Origin: Bradyrhizobium sp. LTSP885 | Lineage (GTDB): Bacteria; Pseudomonadota; Alphaproteobacteria; Rhizobiales; Xanthobacteraceae | Reading direction: 5' to 3' | Length of the DNA stretch: 64,000 nt | NCBI RefSeq assembly: GCF_000938305.1 | Contig: NZ_JYMT01000043.1 | Location: 213,688 to 277,687, forward strand | Shown: piece by piece, positions 15,993 through 24,603 of the stretch | Position numbering within the stretch: the first letter of the stretch is position 1 | How the letters are laid out: each line of letters starts with the position of its first letter | Notes under the pieces: model-generated | Database searches by the model: none | What the model was told of the DNA's origin: nothing | The model's input: the letters and a program-made list of their open reading frames with translations, nothing else | Program-made: the position numbers and the translations under genes

Positions 15993-17222
15993 TTACTCGG
16001 CGGCCTGCTGCTTCTTCTGCAGGGGCAGGCCGAGCCGTTCCCAGACCTGGAGCAGGGCGTCCGCCAGCGCGTCGATCAGGCCGTCCTCGTGATAGGGCGA
16101 GGGCGTGATGCGCAGCCGCTCGCTGCCCTTGGCGACGGTCGGATAGTTGATCGGCTGGATATAGATGCCGTGCTCTTCCAGCAGCATGTCGGAGGCGCGC
16201 TTGCACTTCTCGGGGTCGCCGACGAACAGCGGCACGATGTGGGTCTCGCTCGACATCACAGGCAGGCCGGCGGCGGTCAGGATCGCCTTGGTACGGGCGG
16301 CACGGTCCTGGTGGCGCTCGCGCTCCCAGCTCGAGGTCTTGAGGTGACGGATCGCAGCGGTTGCGGCCGAGCAGATCGCCGGCGGCAGCGCGGTCGTGAA
16401 GATGAAGCCCGGCGCATATGACCGCACGGCATCGATGATCTCGGCGTTGCCTGCGATGTAGCCGCCGAGACAGCCGAACGCCTTGGCCAGCGTGCCCTCG
16501 AGGACGTCGATGCGATGCATGACACCGTCGCGCTCGGCAATGCCGCCGCCGCGCGGACCGTACATGCCGACCGCATGGACCTCGTCGACATAGGTCATGG
16601 CGCCGTATTTCTCGGCGAGATCGCAGATCTCAGCCAGCGGCGCGACGTCACCGTCCATCGAATAGAGGCTCTCGCAGGCGATCAGCTTGGGCCGGTCGGG
16701 ACCCGCGGCGATCAACAGTTCTTCGAGATGCGCGACGTCGTTGTGACGGAAGATCTGGCGCTCGCAGCCGGCCTGGCGCACGCCCTCGATCATCGAATTG
16801 TGGTTCAGCGCATCCGACAGGATCAGGCAGTTCGGGATCAGCTTCGCGATCGTTGAAATGCCGGTCTGGTTCGAGACATAGCCCGAGGTGAATAGCAGCG
16901 AGGCTTGCTTGCCGTGCAGATCGGCCAGTTCAGCCTCGAGCTGCACCAGCGGATGATGGGTGCCGGCGATATTGCGGGTGCCGCCGGCGCCGGTGCCGAC
17001 CCGGGTCGCGGTCTCGACCATGGCGCCGACCACTTTCGGGTGCTGGCCCATGCCGAGATAGTCGTTGGAGCACCAGATCACGACATTCCGCTGCCCTTTC
17101 GGCGAGTGCCAGGTCGCGTGCGGGAACCGTCCAGCGATGCGCTCGAGGTCGGCAAACACCCGGTAGCGCCGTTCGTCATGAAGACGAGCAAGGGCGGAAT
17201 TGAAGAACTGGCTGTAATCCAT
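15993..17222 (-). CDS. hemA: 5-aminolevulinate synthase
   Basis: PLP enzyme condensing glycine and succinyl-CoA to 5-aminolevulinate, first step of haem synthesis by the C4 (Shemin) route typical of alphaproteobacteria. It has 409 residues. The start MDYSQFFNSALARLHDERRYR is typical. The substrate loop is WCSNDYLGMGQHPKV, then HNSMIEGVR and YVDEVHAVGMYG. The PLP lysine is in LEGTLAKAFGCLGGY. C-terminal ends ...LQKKQQAAE. A 9-bp inverted repeat lies 45 nt upstream of the start. It is flanked on the same strand by an MBL hydrolase gene upstream and the sensor kinase gene downstream. Confidence 0.97.
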   Translation of the reverse strand: MDYSQFFNSALARLHDERRYRVFADLERIAGRFPHATWHSPKGQRNVVIWCSNDYLGMGQHPKVVGAMVETATRVGTGAGGTRNIAGTHHPLVQLEAELADLHGKQASLLFTSGYVSNQTGISTIAKLIPNCLILSDALNHNSMIEGVRQAGCERQIFRHNDVAHLEELLIAAGPDRPKLIACESLYSMDGDVAPLAEICDLAEKYGAMTYVDEVHAVGMYGPRGGGIAERDGVMHRIDVLEGTLAKAFGCLGGYIAGNAEIIDAVRSYAPGFIFTTALPPAICSAATAAIRHLKTSSWERERHQDRAARTKAILTAAGLPVMSSETHIVPLFVGDPEKCKRASDMLLEEHGIYIQPINYPTVAKGSERLRITPSPYHEDGLIDALADALLQVWERLGLPLQKKQQAAE

Positions 17223-17266
17223 CGGCGAACCCAGAAAACGGAACCTGACCGGTATAGAGAGCCCAA

Positions 17267-17289
17267 ATTAGAGCTTTTCCAGCTCTAAT
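17267..17289. promoter_or_regulatory. Perfect 23-bp dyad upstream of hemA
   Basis: Arms ATTAGAGCT/AGCTCTAAT with a 5-nt centre, 45-67 bp before the hemA start. It is AT-rich and has no long T-run on either side, so an operator is at least as likely as a terminator of the upstream MBL gene. It does not match FixK/FNR or Irr boxes as I know them. Confidence 0.5.
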
Positions 17290-17411
17290 GTCTATGCGGT
17301 ATCCCACATTTGGCCATGCGGGAGCACGTGGGCAAAACGCCCTAGCGAGCTCCAGATTCTGGATCGTTTCGTCGATGACGACGGAGACGGCTGGCCGGTC
17401 TCCCAGGGCGT

Positions 17412-18476
17412 TCAGGTCGTCCTGAAGCGCAGCATGCCGTCTTCGGCCATCTCGGCCTTCAGTCGGCCCTCGACCAGCATGTAATTGACGTGGGCGACCA
17501 GTTCGCCGGCGGCGAAGCCCATCTGGTGCTCGTCCAGCACGTGCTTGTGGAACACGACAGGCACCAGCTCCTTGGAGGTCTGCGGCACCTCGCGGCAGGC
17601 CTCGGCGATCAGCCGGCAGCGCTCCTCATGGTGATCGGCGAGCTGCTTGATCCTTGTCTTCAGCCCGTAGAACGGCACGCCATGGCCGGGCAGCACCATC
17701 AGATCATAGGGCAGGGTGGTGGTGAGACTGGCCAGCGAGGCCAGATATTCGCCGAGCGAGTTCTGCTCGGGCTCGACCGCCCAGACGCTGACATTGGGCG
17801 AGATCTTGCTCAGCACCTGGTCGGCCGAGAGAAACAGCTTATCGGCGGCGCAATACAGCATCACCTGGTCGAGCGCGTGTCCGCCGCCGGTGATCACCTT
17901 GAAGCGCCGCGTGCCGATCACGACCTCGTCGCCATGGGTGAGGCGGTGATAGGACGGCGGCAGCACCGAGACCCGCTTCAGATAATCCTGGCCGCGGCCG
18001 AGCAGCTTCTCGGTCAGGTCCTCGTCCATGCCATGGCGGCGGAAGAACAGCCGCTGCGCGTTGCGCCGTTCCTCGGTGCCTCGGTTCTGGTGATAGACCG
18101 ACTGCAAATATTCCACCTGCGACATCAACAGCGGGCAATCGAAGCGCTCGGTGATCCAGCCCGCGAGCCCGACATGGTCGGGGTGCGAATGGGTCACGAT
18201 CAGGCGGGTGACCTTGACGTGTTTCAGCGGTCCCTCGAACAGCGTGGTCCAGGCCGCGATCGATTCCTCGTTGCCGAAGCCGGCATCCACCATCGCCCAG
18301 CCGTCGCCGTCGGCGAGCAGATAGATGTTCACATGGTTGAGGCGGAACGGCAGCTTCAGCCGCGCCCACAGCACGCCCGGAGTGACCTCCACGACCTGGT
18401 CGTGGCCGGGGTGGTTCTCCCAGGGGTATCGAAGTGCCTCCGCCGAGGAGGCGACGCTGTCGGTCTTCGTGTCCAT
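17412..18476 (-). CDS. MBL-fold hydrolase (LACTB2/glyoxalase II-like)
   Basis: A 354-residue metallo-beta-lactamase-fold protein. The zinc motif is THSHPDHVG near residues 112-119. Further ligands are probably in TGGGHALDQ and FLSADQ, with LPGHGVPF close to the end of the core. The last about 80 residues (KQLADHHEERCRLI... to FRTT) form a winged-helix-like tail found in this subfamily. GHALDQ, where relatives often have GH(T/S)xG, is characteristic of the group. No signal peptide, so cytosolic. Substrate unknown; not a likely antibiotic hydrolase. It is upstream of hemA with a 189-nt gap. Confidence 0.85.
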   Translation of the reverse strand: MDTKTDSVASSAEALRYPWENHPGHDQVVEVTPGVLWARLKLPFRLNHVNIYLLADGDGWAMVDAGFGNEESIAAWTTLFEGPLKHVKVTRLIVTHSHPDHVGLAGWITERFDCPLLMSQVEYLQSVYHQNRGTEERRNAQRLFFRRHGMDEDLTEKLLGRGQDYLKRVSVLPPSYHRLTHGDEVVIGTRRFKVITGGGHALDQVMLYCAADKLFLSADQVLSKISPNVSVWAVEPEQNSLGEYLASLASLTTTLPYDLMVLPGHGVPFYGLKTRIKQLADHHEERCRLIAEACREVPQTSKELVPVVFHKHVLDEHQMGFAAGELVAHVNYMLVEGRLKAEMAEDGMLRFRTT

Positions 18477-18556
18477 GCTACGGACTTAGCGGCACACGGG
18501 CCGACGCGCCAGCCGAAAAATCAGGATGGCGGTCCGGAGAATGGGAAGGGAATTCC

Positions 18557-18643
18557 GTAGCCCGGATGGAGCGCAGCGCAATCCGGGGGGCTATATCCTC
18601 GGAGCGCACCGTCCCGGATTACGCTTCGCTCCATCCGGGCTAC
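18557..18643. repeat. 87-bp palindromic repeat (GTAGCCCGGATGGAGCG type)
   Basis: Ends are inverted: GTAGCCCGGATGGAGCG at the left and CGCTCCATCCGGGCTAC at the right, with inner ATCCGGG/CCCGGAT pairing. It sits just after the chemoreceptor stop. A degenerate relative is at 37047-37116. Confidence 0.85.
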
Positions 18644-18655
18644 GAAATATCCGAT

Positions 18656-20800
18656 CTACGCCGCCCTGATGTTCGACAGGAAGCCGTCGATCTCCTCGCG
18701 CAGCACGTCGGCCTCGCGGCGCAGGGCGTCGGAGGCGTTCAGCACCTCGCCTGCGGCGGCGCCGGCTTCCGACGAAGCATTGCTGACGCCGACGATATTG
18801 CTCGACACCTCGCTGGTGCCGCCGGCGGCGTGCTGGATGTTGCGGGCGATCTCGCGGGTCGCCGCGCCCTGCTCCTCGACCGCGGCTGCGATCGCGGTGG
18901 TGACGTCGTTGATCTCACCGATCGTGCTCGAGATGTTGCGGATGGCGGAGACTGCCGTGGTCGTCACCTCCTGCATGCTGACGATCTGCTGGCGGATCTC
19001 TTCGGTCGCCTTCGCGGTCTGGCTCGCCAAATTCTTCACCTCGGAGGCGACCACGGCAAAGCCGCGGCCGGCTTCGCCGGCGCGCGCCGCCTCGATGGTG
19101 GCGTTGAGCGCGAGCAAATTGGTCTGCGAGGCGATGGTCTGGATCAGGTCGACCACGACGCTGATGCGGGCGGCGTTATCGGCGAGCCCCTGCATGGTGG
19201 TGTCGGTGGCGCTGGCTTCCTCGACGGCCTTGCGGGCGATCTCCGCCGAGGTGACGACCTGGCGGCCGATCTCCGAGATCGACGACGATAGTTCCTCAGT
19301 GCCCGCCGACACCGTCTGCACGTTGACCGAGGTCTCCTCGGCGGCCGAGGCGACGGCGCTGACCAGCGCGCTGGACTGGTCTGCGGTGGCCGACATGCTC
19401 TGTGCCGTGGTCTGCATCGAGCTCGCCGAGGACTGCAGGCTGCCGAGCGCGTTGCGGACGGTGGATTCGAACGCTGCGATCTGCGTCTCCATGCGCGAGG
19501 CGCGTTCGGTCTTGGCGACGCGGTCCTTGTCCTGGTTCGCCGAGAGTTCGCGGCCCTCGATCATGCTCTCGCGGAAGATCTGCAGCGAGTCGGCCATCGT
19601 GGCGATCTCGTCGCGCTGGCGGCTCTGCGGGATCTCGGTGTCGAGGTCGCCGTCGGACAACAGCTGCATCGAGCGCTGCAGGCCGCGGATCCGGCGCAGG
19701 ATGTTGCGCCCGACATAGAGCCACACGAACAGGAACGAGCCGACCAATGTCAGCGCGCCGAGCGCGATCATGACCATGGTCGCGAACGAGATCTGCTGCC
19801 GCGCCTGGAAGGTCGATGAGTCGGTGTCCTTCTGCACGGCGTCGACCAGCTGTTGCACGCTGATGCCGAGGCCGATATTGAGCTTGCGCGTCTCGTCCAG
19901 GATGGTCTGGCCGTAGTCGATCGAATCGAGCTCCTTCTCGCGGAGCTTGAACACGCCGGTCTTGCCTTCGCCGAGCACCAGCAGCTTCTGCGCAGTGTCC
20001 CGCAAGGCGACGAGTGCTGGATTGTTGGGCAGGTCTTCGAGGTTGGACTCGATGCGCTCGCGCCCGGCCTTGACCTCCTTTTCGATCGCATCCAGCACCT
20101 CGCTGGAATTGGCCGACAGCGCCGCGGTCATGTCGGAGGCCATCAGATTACCGACCGCGAGCACGTTGCCGATCTGGCCGACGGTACGGGCGGCCTCGGT
20201 GGCATCATCCGCAGATACCTCGGCTGATGCCAGGATGGCGCTGAGCCGCGTCTGCGCGTCGCGCATCGCAGGGTTTGCCGCTGACACGAACGCCGCCTGC
20301 GCCTTGCGCAGCGCGTTGTATTGCTTGTCGCGGGCTGCTGCGATCTCCAGCCGCTCGCGTGCCGCCGCGATCAGGCTCTTGGTGGCTTCGTCGGTGTTCT
20401 TGACGTTCTCCTGGAGCGCGCTGACGACGGCTTTGTCGGCGCCGAGCTCGATGATCTCGCCAAGCTTGGCCGCGGTCAGTTGCCCGACTTCCTTCACCCT
20501 CTTGGTGCGTTCGCTCAAGGCGTCGTCGCTCTGGACGGCCAGCAGGCCGGGTCCCTGTGAGGCCAGCGAGGCGCTCAGGGCGGACAGTTGCAGGCTCGCG
20601 CCAAGGCGCGGAATGTCGCGGCCGCTGAGGTCAGTCATCGTGCCGCCAAGCTGGTGCAGCACCATGCCGGCGCCGGCGCTGATCACGAGCGCCATGCCTG
20701 CGATCACCGCGAACGCCGCGAACAGGCTGCCCCTGATGCCCATCTGCGGCAGGCGGATACGCGTCAGACTGAGTTTGCCGAGCTTGAACCGAAACGCCAT
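18656..20800 (-). CDS. Methyl-accepting chemotaxis protein
   Basis: A 714-residue transmembrane chemoreceptor. TM1 is near residues 20-45 (IRGSLFAAFAVIAGMALVISAG). A roughly 300-residue periplasmic helical-bundle sensor region (TarH/HBM-like, Ala/Glu/Arg-rich) follows. TM2 is FATMVMIALGALTLVGSFLFVWLYV, then HAMP (RNILRRIRGLQRSMQLLSDGDLDTEIP). The signalling hairpin tip is TNLLALNATIEAARAGEAGRGFAVVA. There is no C-terminal NWETF pentapeptide. No che genes are adjacent, so it is an orphan receptor. Ligand unknown. The gene is monocistronic, bounded by a palindromic repeat downstream. Confidence 0.94.
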   Translation of the reverse strand: MAFRFKLGKLSLTRIRLPQMGIRGSLFAAFAVIAGMALVISAGAGMVLHQLGGTMTDLSGRDIPRLGASLQLSALSASLASQGPGLLAVQSDDALSERTKRVKEVGQLTAAKLGEIIELGADKAVVSALQENVKNTDEATKSLIAAARERLEIAAARDKQYNALRKAQAAFVSAANPAMRDAQTRLSAILASAEVSADDATEAARTVGQIGNVLAVGNLMASDMTAALSANSSEVLDAIEKEVKAGRERIESNLEDLPNNPALVALRDTAQKLLVLGEGKTGVFKLREKELDSIDYGQTILDETRKLNIGLGISVQQLVDAVQKDTDSSTFQARQQISFATMVMIALGALTLVGSFLFVWLYVGRNILRRIRGLQRSMQLLSDGDLDTEIPQSRQRDEIATMADSLQIFRESMIEGRELSANQDKDRVAKTERASRMETQIAAFESTVRNALGSLQSSASSMQTTAQSMSATADQSSALVSAVASAAEETSVNVQTVSAGTEELSSSISEIGRQVVTSAEIARKAVEEASATDTTMQGLADNAARISVVVDLIQTIASQTNLLALNATIEAARAGEAGRGFAVVASEVKNLASQTAKATEEIRQQIVSMQEVTTTAVSAIRNISSTIGEINDVTTAIAAAVEEQGAATREIARNIQHAAGGTSEVSSNIVGVSNASSEAGAAAGEVLNASDALRREADVLREEIDGFLSNIRAA

Positions 20801-20964
20801 TACCCCGTGCCCCCGTACGACCCTTGGATGTTTCCCGCGCGGCAGTATCGGTGCGGCGGGTTAATAAAATTGGGAAAATTGTGGCGGCTTGCGTGATTAT
20901 TGGGCGTCGCCGGGCGCTGACGCTTTCGTTCGCGTTCTTGCGCGCGCGGCAATCGATGCACGCA

Positions 20965-20990
20965 AAAAGGCCGGCAAGAGCCGGCCTTTT
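20965..20990 (-). terminator. Rho-independent terminator of the porin gene
   Basis: An 11-bp stem AAAAGGCCGGC/GCCGGCCTTTT with a 4-nt loop and a T-run on the minus strand, 26 nt after the porin stop. Confidence 0.85.
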
Positions 20991-21015
20991 CCACGCCTGG
21001 TTGTGGTCCCTGGTC

Positions 21016-21756
21016 TCAGTAGCGCGCGGCGACCGGGCCGCCGAAATTGCCGAGGTTGAAGCGGTAGTTGATGCCCGCCTTCACGGTGTGCTCGTCATTG
21101 TGGAAGGTACCGAACGGGACCAGCGCGCCCGGGCCCACGAAGCGGCTGTCGCCGAAGTCGTAGTACTGGTACTCGACCTTCGCCGACCAGTTGGGTGCGA
21201 ACATGTATTCGGCGCCGCCGCCGATGGTCCAGCCGTTCTGGTGATTGTCGCTGAGCGCGAAGGCGACCGGCAGGCCGCCGAACGTCACGTTCTCGTTGTT
21301 GTCGGAATAGGCGTAACCGCCTTTCACATAGATCAGGCCCGGACCCCAGGTGTAGCCGAGCCGGCCGGTGACCGATGCGATGCCGCGCTGGTTGTTGTTG
21401 TAGACGAGGCCGCCGGGGAAGATCGCGTTGAGCTGGTGGTTGCCGACCCAGGAATACTGGCCTTCGACGCCGACCACCCAGTTCGGCGACAACTGATAGT
21501 CGTAGCCGGCCTGCACGCCGCCCATGAAGCGGGCGCTGGAATCGGCGAGCGCGAGGCCGCCGAAGGTGTTGTTGCCGGCGAACACGCCGCCGAGATGACC
21601 GCCGATATAGAAACCGGTCCAGTTGTAGAGCGGTGCGGCGTACGCGGGCGCCTTCGGGTAATAGGGGCGGGCGCCGAGATCGGCGGCCTGGGCGGTCGCG
21701 CCCAAGGCGGCGACTGAGGCGGCGACGGCTGTGGTTGCGAGCAGGAACTTCTTCAT
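21016..21756 (-). CDS. Outer-membrane beta-barrel protein (Omp25/RopB-like)
   Basis: A 246-residue outer-membrane protein. The signal peptide MKKFLLATTAVAASVAALGATAQA is cleaved before ADLGARPYYPKAPAYAAP, the usual start in this rhizobial porin-like family. The barrel begins YNWTGFYIGGHLGGVF and shows alternating aromatic strands (VKGGYAYSD, AKVEYQYYDFGD). It ends in VKAGINYRFNLGNFGGPVAARY, with an aromatic C-terminal residue for BAM recognition. GGAGAG precedes the ATG at 21756. It ends at the terminator 20965-20990. Role: envelope integrity; pore activity is not shown. Confidence 0.92.
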   Translation of the reverse strand: MKKFLLATTAVAASVAALGATAQAADLGARPYYPKAPAYAAPLYNWTGFYIGGHLGGVFAGNNTFGGLALADSSARFMGGVQAGYDYQLSPNWVVGVEGQYSWVGNHQLNAIFPGGLVYNNNQRGIASVTGRLGYTWGPGLIYVKGGYAYSDNNENVTFGGLPVAFALSDNHQNGWTIGGGAEYMFAPNWSAKVEYQYYDFGDSRFVGPGALVPFGTFHNDEHTVKAGINYRFNLGNFGGPVAARY

Positions 21757-21965
21757 GGGGTCACTCTCCGGACAAATCGTGGAGACGCCGTGCGATGGCG
21801 CCGTCCATGGCGCGGAGTTAGTCGGCATTTGAATAAAAAGCTGTCACTCGGAGACGACAGCGGCGGTTAACCCTGCTGTTTGGCGGTGAAACGTTTTCTT
21901 GTGCCTAACGGACGCTTAACCAGAGGTGAAGGAAGGCTTAACGCCTCACTCGCGAGAACCGTTGC

Positions 21966-22286
21966 TTAACCAAGTCGCCGGCGCACATCGTCGCGCATCT
22001 GCTCGCGGAACGCCTGCCGGCGCGCGGGCCGATCCTTCACGGGGACGTCGTGGCGGTCGAAGATGTCGAACTTCTCCAGGATCGGATAGCGCTCGCTCGC
22101 CATCGCCAGCACGCGCAGCACCTCGGCGACCTTTGCGCTCGGGCCGATGACCTCCCATTTCCGGATCTTCTCGGCGCCGCCGGCGGCCGGCAGTCCGCAC
22201 AGCCTCGCCATGTCAGCTGCCGTGAGCTTCCGGCCGATCGCCTCGCCGAGATTTTCGCGCAGTTTCTTGAGTTCTGGGCCGGTCAC
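21966..22286 (-). CDS. Small helix-turn-helix DNA-binding protein
   Basis: A 106-residue protein. The N-terminal half (MTGPELKKLRENLGEAIGRKLTAADMARLCGLP... RKWE) matches the XRE/phage-repressor-like HTH pattern, with the recognition region around AADMARLCGLPAAGGAEKIRKWE. The C-terminus is rich in Arg and Asp (DRPARRQAFREQMRDDVRRRLG). GGAG lies before the ATG. It is divergent from the 41-residue membrane peptide gene, and a perfect CRP-type palindrome lies between them. Target unknown. Confidence 0.75.
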   Translation of the reverse strand: MTGPELKKLRENLGEAIGRKLTAADMARLCGLPAAGGAEKIRKWEVIGPSAKVAEVLRVLAMASERYPILEKFDIFDRHDVPVKDRPARRQAFREQMRDDVRRRLG

Positions 22287-22311
22287 TCTGGTTCCGCTCC
22301 GGGACAGGAAG

Positions 22312-22327
22312 TGTGAAGTGAGTCACA
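22312..22327. promoter_or_regulatory. Perfect CRP-type palindrome
   Basis: TGTGA, 6-nt spacer, TCACA: exact match to the E. coli CRP consensus core. It lies 26 bp upstream of the HTH gene and 58 bp upstream of the small membrane peptide gene. A CRP-family regulator using this site is inferred. Confidence 0.6.
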
Positions 22328-22384
22328 TCAAGGGCTCCGGGCCAAGGCTATACGGCGCGCATGCGATCCCCGCAGGAGACCACC

Positions 22385-22510
22385 ATGCACGGCATCATTG
22401 AAAGCCTGAGTCCCGAGAATGGACAGATCGACTGGAAATGGGTCGGCAGTGTGTTCGTGTTTTACGTCGTGCTGATGATTGGTGCCGCGGGCGTGGTGAT
22501 CGCCCATTGA
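22385..22510 (+). CDS. 41-residue single-helix membrane peptide
   Basis: ATG at 22385 preceded by GGAGACCACC gives MHGIIESLSPENGQIDWKWV, then a membrane helix (GSVFVFYVVLMIGAAGVVIA) and H-stop at 22508-22510. The ribosome site (GGAG, 8 nt upstream), the amphipathic start with acidic residues and the clean helix make it a credible small membrane protein. I recognise no family. Coding is supported by sequence features only. Confidence 0.65.
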   Translation: MHGIIESLSPENGQIDWKWVGSVFVFYVVLMIGAAGVVIAH

Positions 22511-22764
22511 TCCACCGAAAATGCAGGAGTTGGCGCTGCCGCAGTGACCGGAAGTTCGTCGTCCGGCGTTGTGGCTTCCCCGATGGCAGCGTTGATGCCT
22601 CCGCCGCCCCTGTCGTGCACCATGGCGCTTCGTTCGGTCCGTTGTGTCATCTTATTTGCGGCCGGGGCTCGCTATTCGAACCGCTGATCCCCACGTGCAT
22701 GTAATACCGGTCAACCATCGAGATTGGTCGGAATCGCAGAGACTTCCAAACGAAAGGACTCTGC

Positions 22765-23253
22765 ATGTTCAAATCCAGGCAGTATCGCGCGAAAGCCACT
22801 GAATACGGCGAACTCGTCAAGGGTTCGGCTGGCGCTGAGGAAGGCCGCAAATTCCAAGCCTTAGAGGACCGCTTTGTCTCGTTAGCAGATAACGAGCAAG
22901 GTCTCGCGGATGCCTATCGCGATGCCGTGCACGGCGACGAGCACGACGGGCCCCGTGGTGCGGCCCTTGCTGCCGAAGAAGAGCACGTTTTGCGCTGTCT
23001 TGGGGCAGCGGTCATCCTGCAATGGAACACCTTGCCGAACTTGCTGCAGCGGGAGATCTTCGACACCGCCGGATCGGTCGGCAAGTTGCTGGACACGGCG
23101 GCGCTCCGAGGGCAGATCGCCCGGTTCCTTCACAAGCACAAGAACGATGCCGGCCGCGGCAAACGGCCTCTGACGGAAGATGCGAGATTCGCCGCCGCCT
23201 TGTCCCGCTGGGACAACGAGGGCGGCGCAGTCCCGACGGGACTGTCGACGTGA
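22765..23253 (+). CDS. Hypothetical protein
   Basis: A 162-residue soluble protein, helical and charged. It starts MFKSRQYRAKATEYGELVKGSAGAEEGRKFQALEDRF, resembling short stress-associated proteins of Bradyrhizobiaceae in which a small helical module of this kind (ATEYGEL...A..EGRKFQ) recurs. The rest (EEHVLRCLGAAVILQWNTLPNLLQREIFDTAGS...) shows no known domain. An AAAGGA site precedes the ATG. It is 27 nt upstream of the DUF1488-like gene, so probably co-transcribed. Function unknown. Confidence 0.75.
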   Translation: MFKSRQYRAKATEYGELVKGSAGAEEGRKFQALEDRFVSLADNEQGLADAYRDAVHGDEHDGPRGAALAAEEEHVLRCLGAAVILQWNTLPNLLQREIFDTAGSVGKLLDTAALRGQIARFLHKHKNDAGRGKRPLTEDARFAAALSRWDNEGGAVPTGLST

Positions 23254-23280
23254 ACAAGGCCGGCAACAGGAGGACTCCCG

Positions 23281-23652
23281 ATGTCACTCACACAATTCAG
23301 CGTCGATGATGGACCGCATAGCATGGACGGGCTGCGGTTTTCCGCCCGCGATGGAGCTGAACCGGTCGAGGCGTTCATCAGCCGCAAGGTGATGGACGTC
23401 TGGGTCGATTCGATCGAGCACAGCGGAGGACGGCAGAGCCTGTTCCGCGATCAGTACAATGCGCTTGGCAAACTCAACATTGCCGCGCTTGAGCGGATTG
23501 TCGACGAGAAGTACCGGCGGGGCGCCGCGTTCAACCGGCAGCATCCCTTCGTCGAGATACTGTTCTCGGACGTCACAGCGAGCGGCGAGGCGCTCAATCT
23601 CACTGAACTCGTGCGCGAGCAGTTGCCACCGGAATTTCACAGGGTGACGTGA
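23281..23652 (+). CDS. DUF1488-like hypothetical protein
   Basis: A 123-residue protein. The first third (HSMDGLRFSARDGAEPVEAFISRKVMDVW) resembles DUF1488 proteins, which have a beta-rich start with F-x-A-x-D-G. The remainder is helical (ALERIVDEKYRRGAAFNRQHPFVEILFSDV). A strong GGAGG site sits 7 nt before the ATG. It is likely in one transcript with the gene at 22765. It converges on the transglutaminase-like gene with a 12-nt gap and no terminator seen. Confidence 0.7.
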   Translation: MSLTQFSVDDGPHSMDGLRFSARDGAEPVEAFISRKVMDVWVDSIEHSGGRQSLFRDQYNALGKLNIAALERIVDEKYRRGAAFNRQHPFVEILFSDVTASGEALNLTELVREQLPPEFHRVT

Positions 23653-23664
23653 GATAATCCCCCG

Positions 23665-24471
23665 TCACGCGATCTCGTCGGTCCAGACCTTGAAGCTGAC
23701 CAGCGTGTTCGGACCGAACGTCTGGGTGATCGGGACATCGGAGGCATCGCGTCCCTGCGCGATCAGGATGCGGCCGATCCGCGGCACGTTGTTGCGCGGA
23801 TCGAACATGTGCCAGCGGCCGCCGAGATAGGCCTCGAACCAGCCGGCGAAATCTCCCACCGCCCATGGCAGCGGCGTACCGATGTCGCTGAGATATCCGG
23901 TGCAGTAACGCGCCGGAATGTTCATGCAGCGGCAGAATGCGATGGCCAGATGGGCATAGTCACGGCAGACGCCCTTGCCTTCGTTATAGGCTTCCCATGC
24001 CGTCTTGGTGGCACGCGCGTGCTCGTATCCGAAAGCGATGTGGCGATGAACGAAATCGCAGATCGCCTGGACCCGCGCCCACCCGGGCGGCGTCTTCTCG
24101 AACAACTGCCAGGCGACTTCCGAAAGCCGGTCGGTCTCGCAATAGCGGCTGCCGAGCAGGTAAACCAGAGTGTCCGCGGGCAAATCTTCGACCGCATGCT
24201 GAAATGCCGCGGCAACCACCGGATCGGGCTGACCGCTGTCGCGAACGATGCCATCGGCGGCGAGCCGCATGCGGCCGGCCGGCGCAACCATGCGGCTGCA
24301 CCAATTGCCGAACATGTCGCGATAGGGCGAGATCTCGACGGCTGGGCTGGTGGTGAGGAGATCAGGCACGATGATGTCGGATGCGCGCGAAAAGTGCGTG
24401 CCCAGCACCATGATCATCGGCGTCGGCTGCGGAAAGTCATAAAGCATCTCGAATCCGACGCGAATCTTCAT
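23665..24471 (-). CDS. Transglutaminase-like cysteine peptidase-fold protein
   Basis: A 268-residue protein of the bacterial transglutaminase-like family. The start MKIRVGFEMLYDFPQPTPMIMVL is followed by a beta-sandwich-like N-terminal region, then the catalytic-Cys block EGKGVCRDYAHLAIAFCR and MNIPARYCTGYL. Later comes DFAGWFEAYLGGRWHMFDPRNN. The aspartate (FDPRNN) is in place, but the usual His before A/G-W reads Ala here (D-F-A-G-W), so activity is uncertain. GGAAAGG precedes the ATG at 24471. It lies just downstream of tRNA-Thr. Substrate unknown; peptidase or cross-linking roles are both possible. Confidence 0.85.
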   Translation of the reverse strand: MKIRVGFEMLYDFPQPTPMIMVLGTHFSRASDIIVPDLLTTSPAVEISPYRDMFGNWCSRMVAPAGRMRLAADGIVRDSGQPDPVVAAAFQHAVEDLPADTLVYLLGSRYCETDRLSEVAWQLFEKTPPGWARVQAICDFVHRHIAFGYEHARATKTAWEAYNEGKGVCRDYAHLAIAFCRCMNIPARYCTGYLSDIGTPLPWAVGDFAGWFEAYLGGRWHMFDPRNNVPRIGRILIAQGRDASDVPITQTFGPNTLVSFKVWTDEIA

Positions 24472-24603
24472 TCGAAATGCCTTTCCGGCTGGGGTCTTCT
24501 CGAAATGGCTACCGAACCAGCGAATACAAGGCTTCGGAGGCAACGGGCTGGCCGCGTGGAGCATTCGCCACTGCGGTTCGAAGGCAAGTTTTGCAGGGAG
24601 AAA

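Noticed and set aside
14094..16421. 775-residue frame antisense to the sensor kinase and hemA genes
   Set aside because: Length comes from high GC on the opposite strand; composition is Arg/Gln/His/Asp-rich and it spans two certain genes.
17223..17411. FixK/FNR box upstream of hemA
   Set aside because: No TTGAT-N4-ATCAA-like sequence was found; only the unrelated 17267-17289 dyad.
22650..22720. tRNA-like T-loop (GGTTCGAAT on the minus strand)
   Set aside because: The flanking bases do not form a T-stem, and no anticodon arm or acceptor pairing is present.
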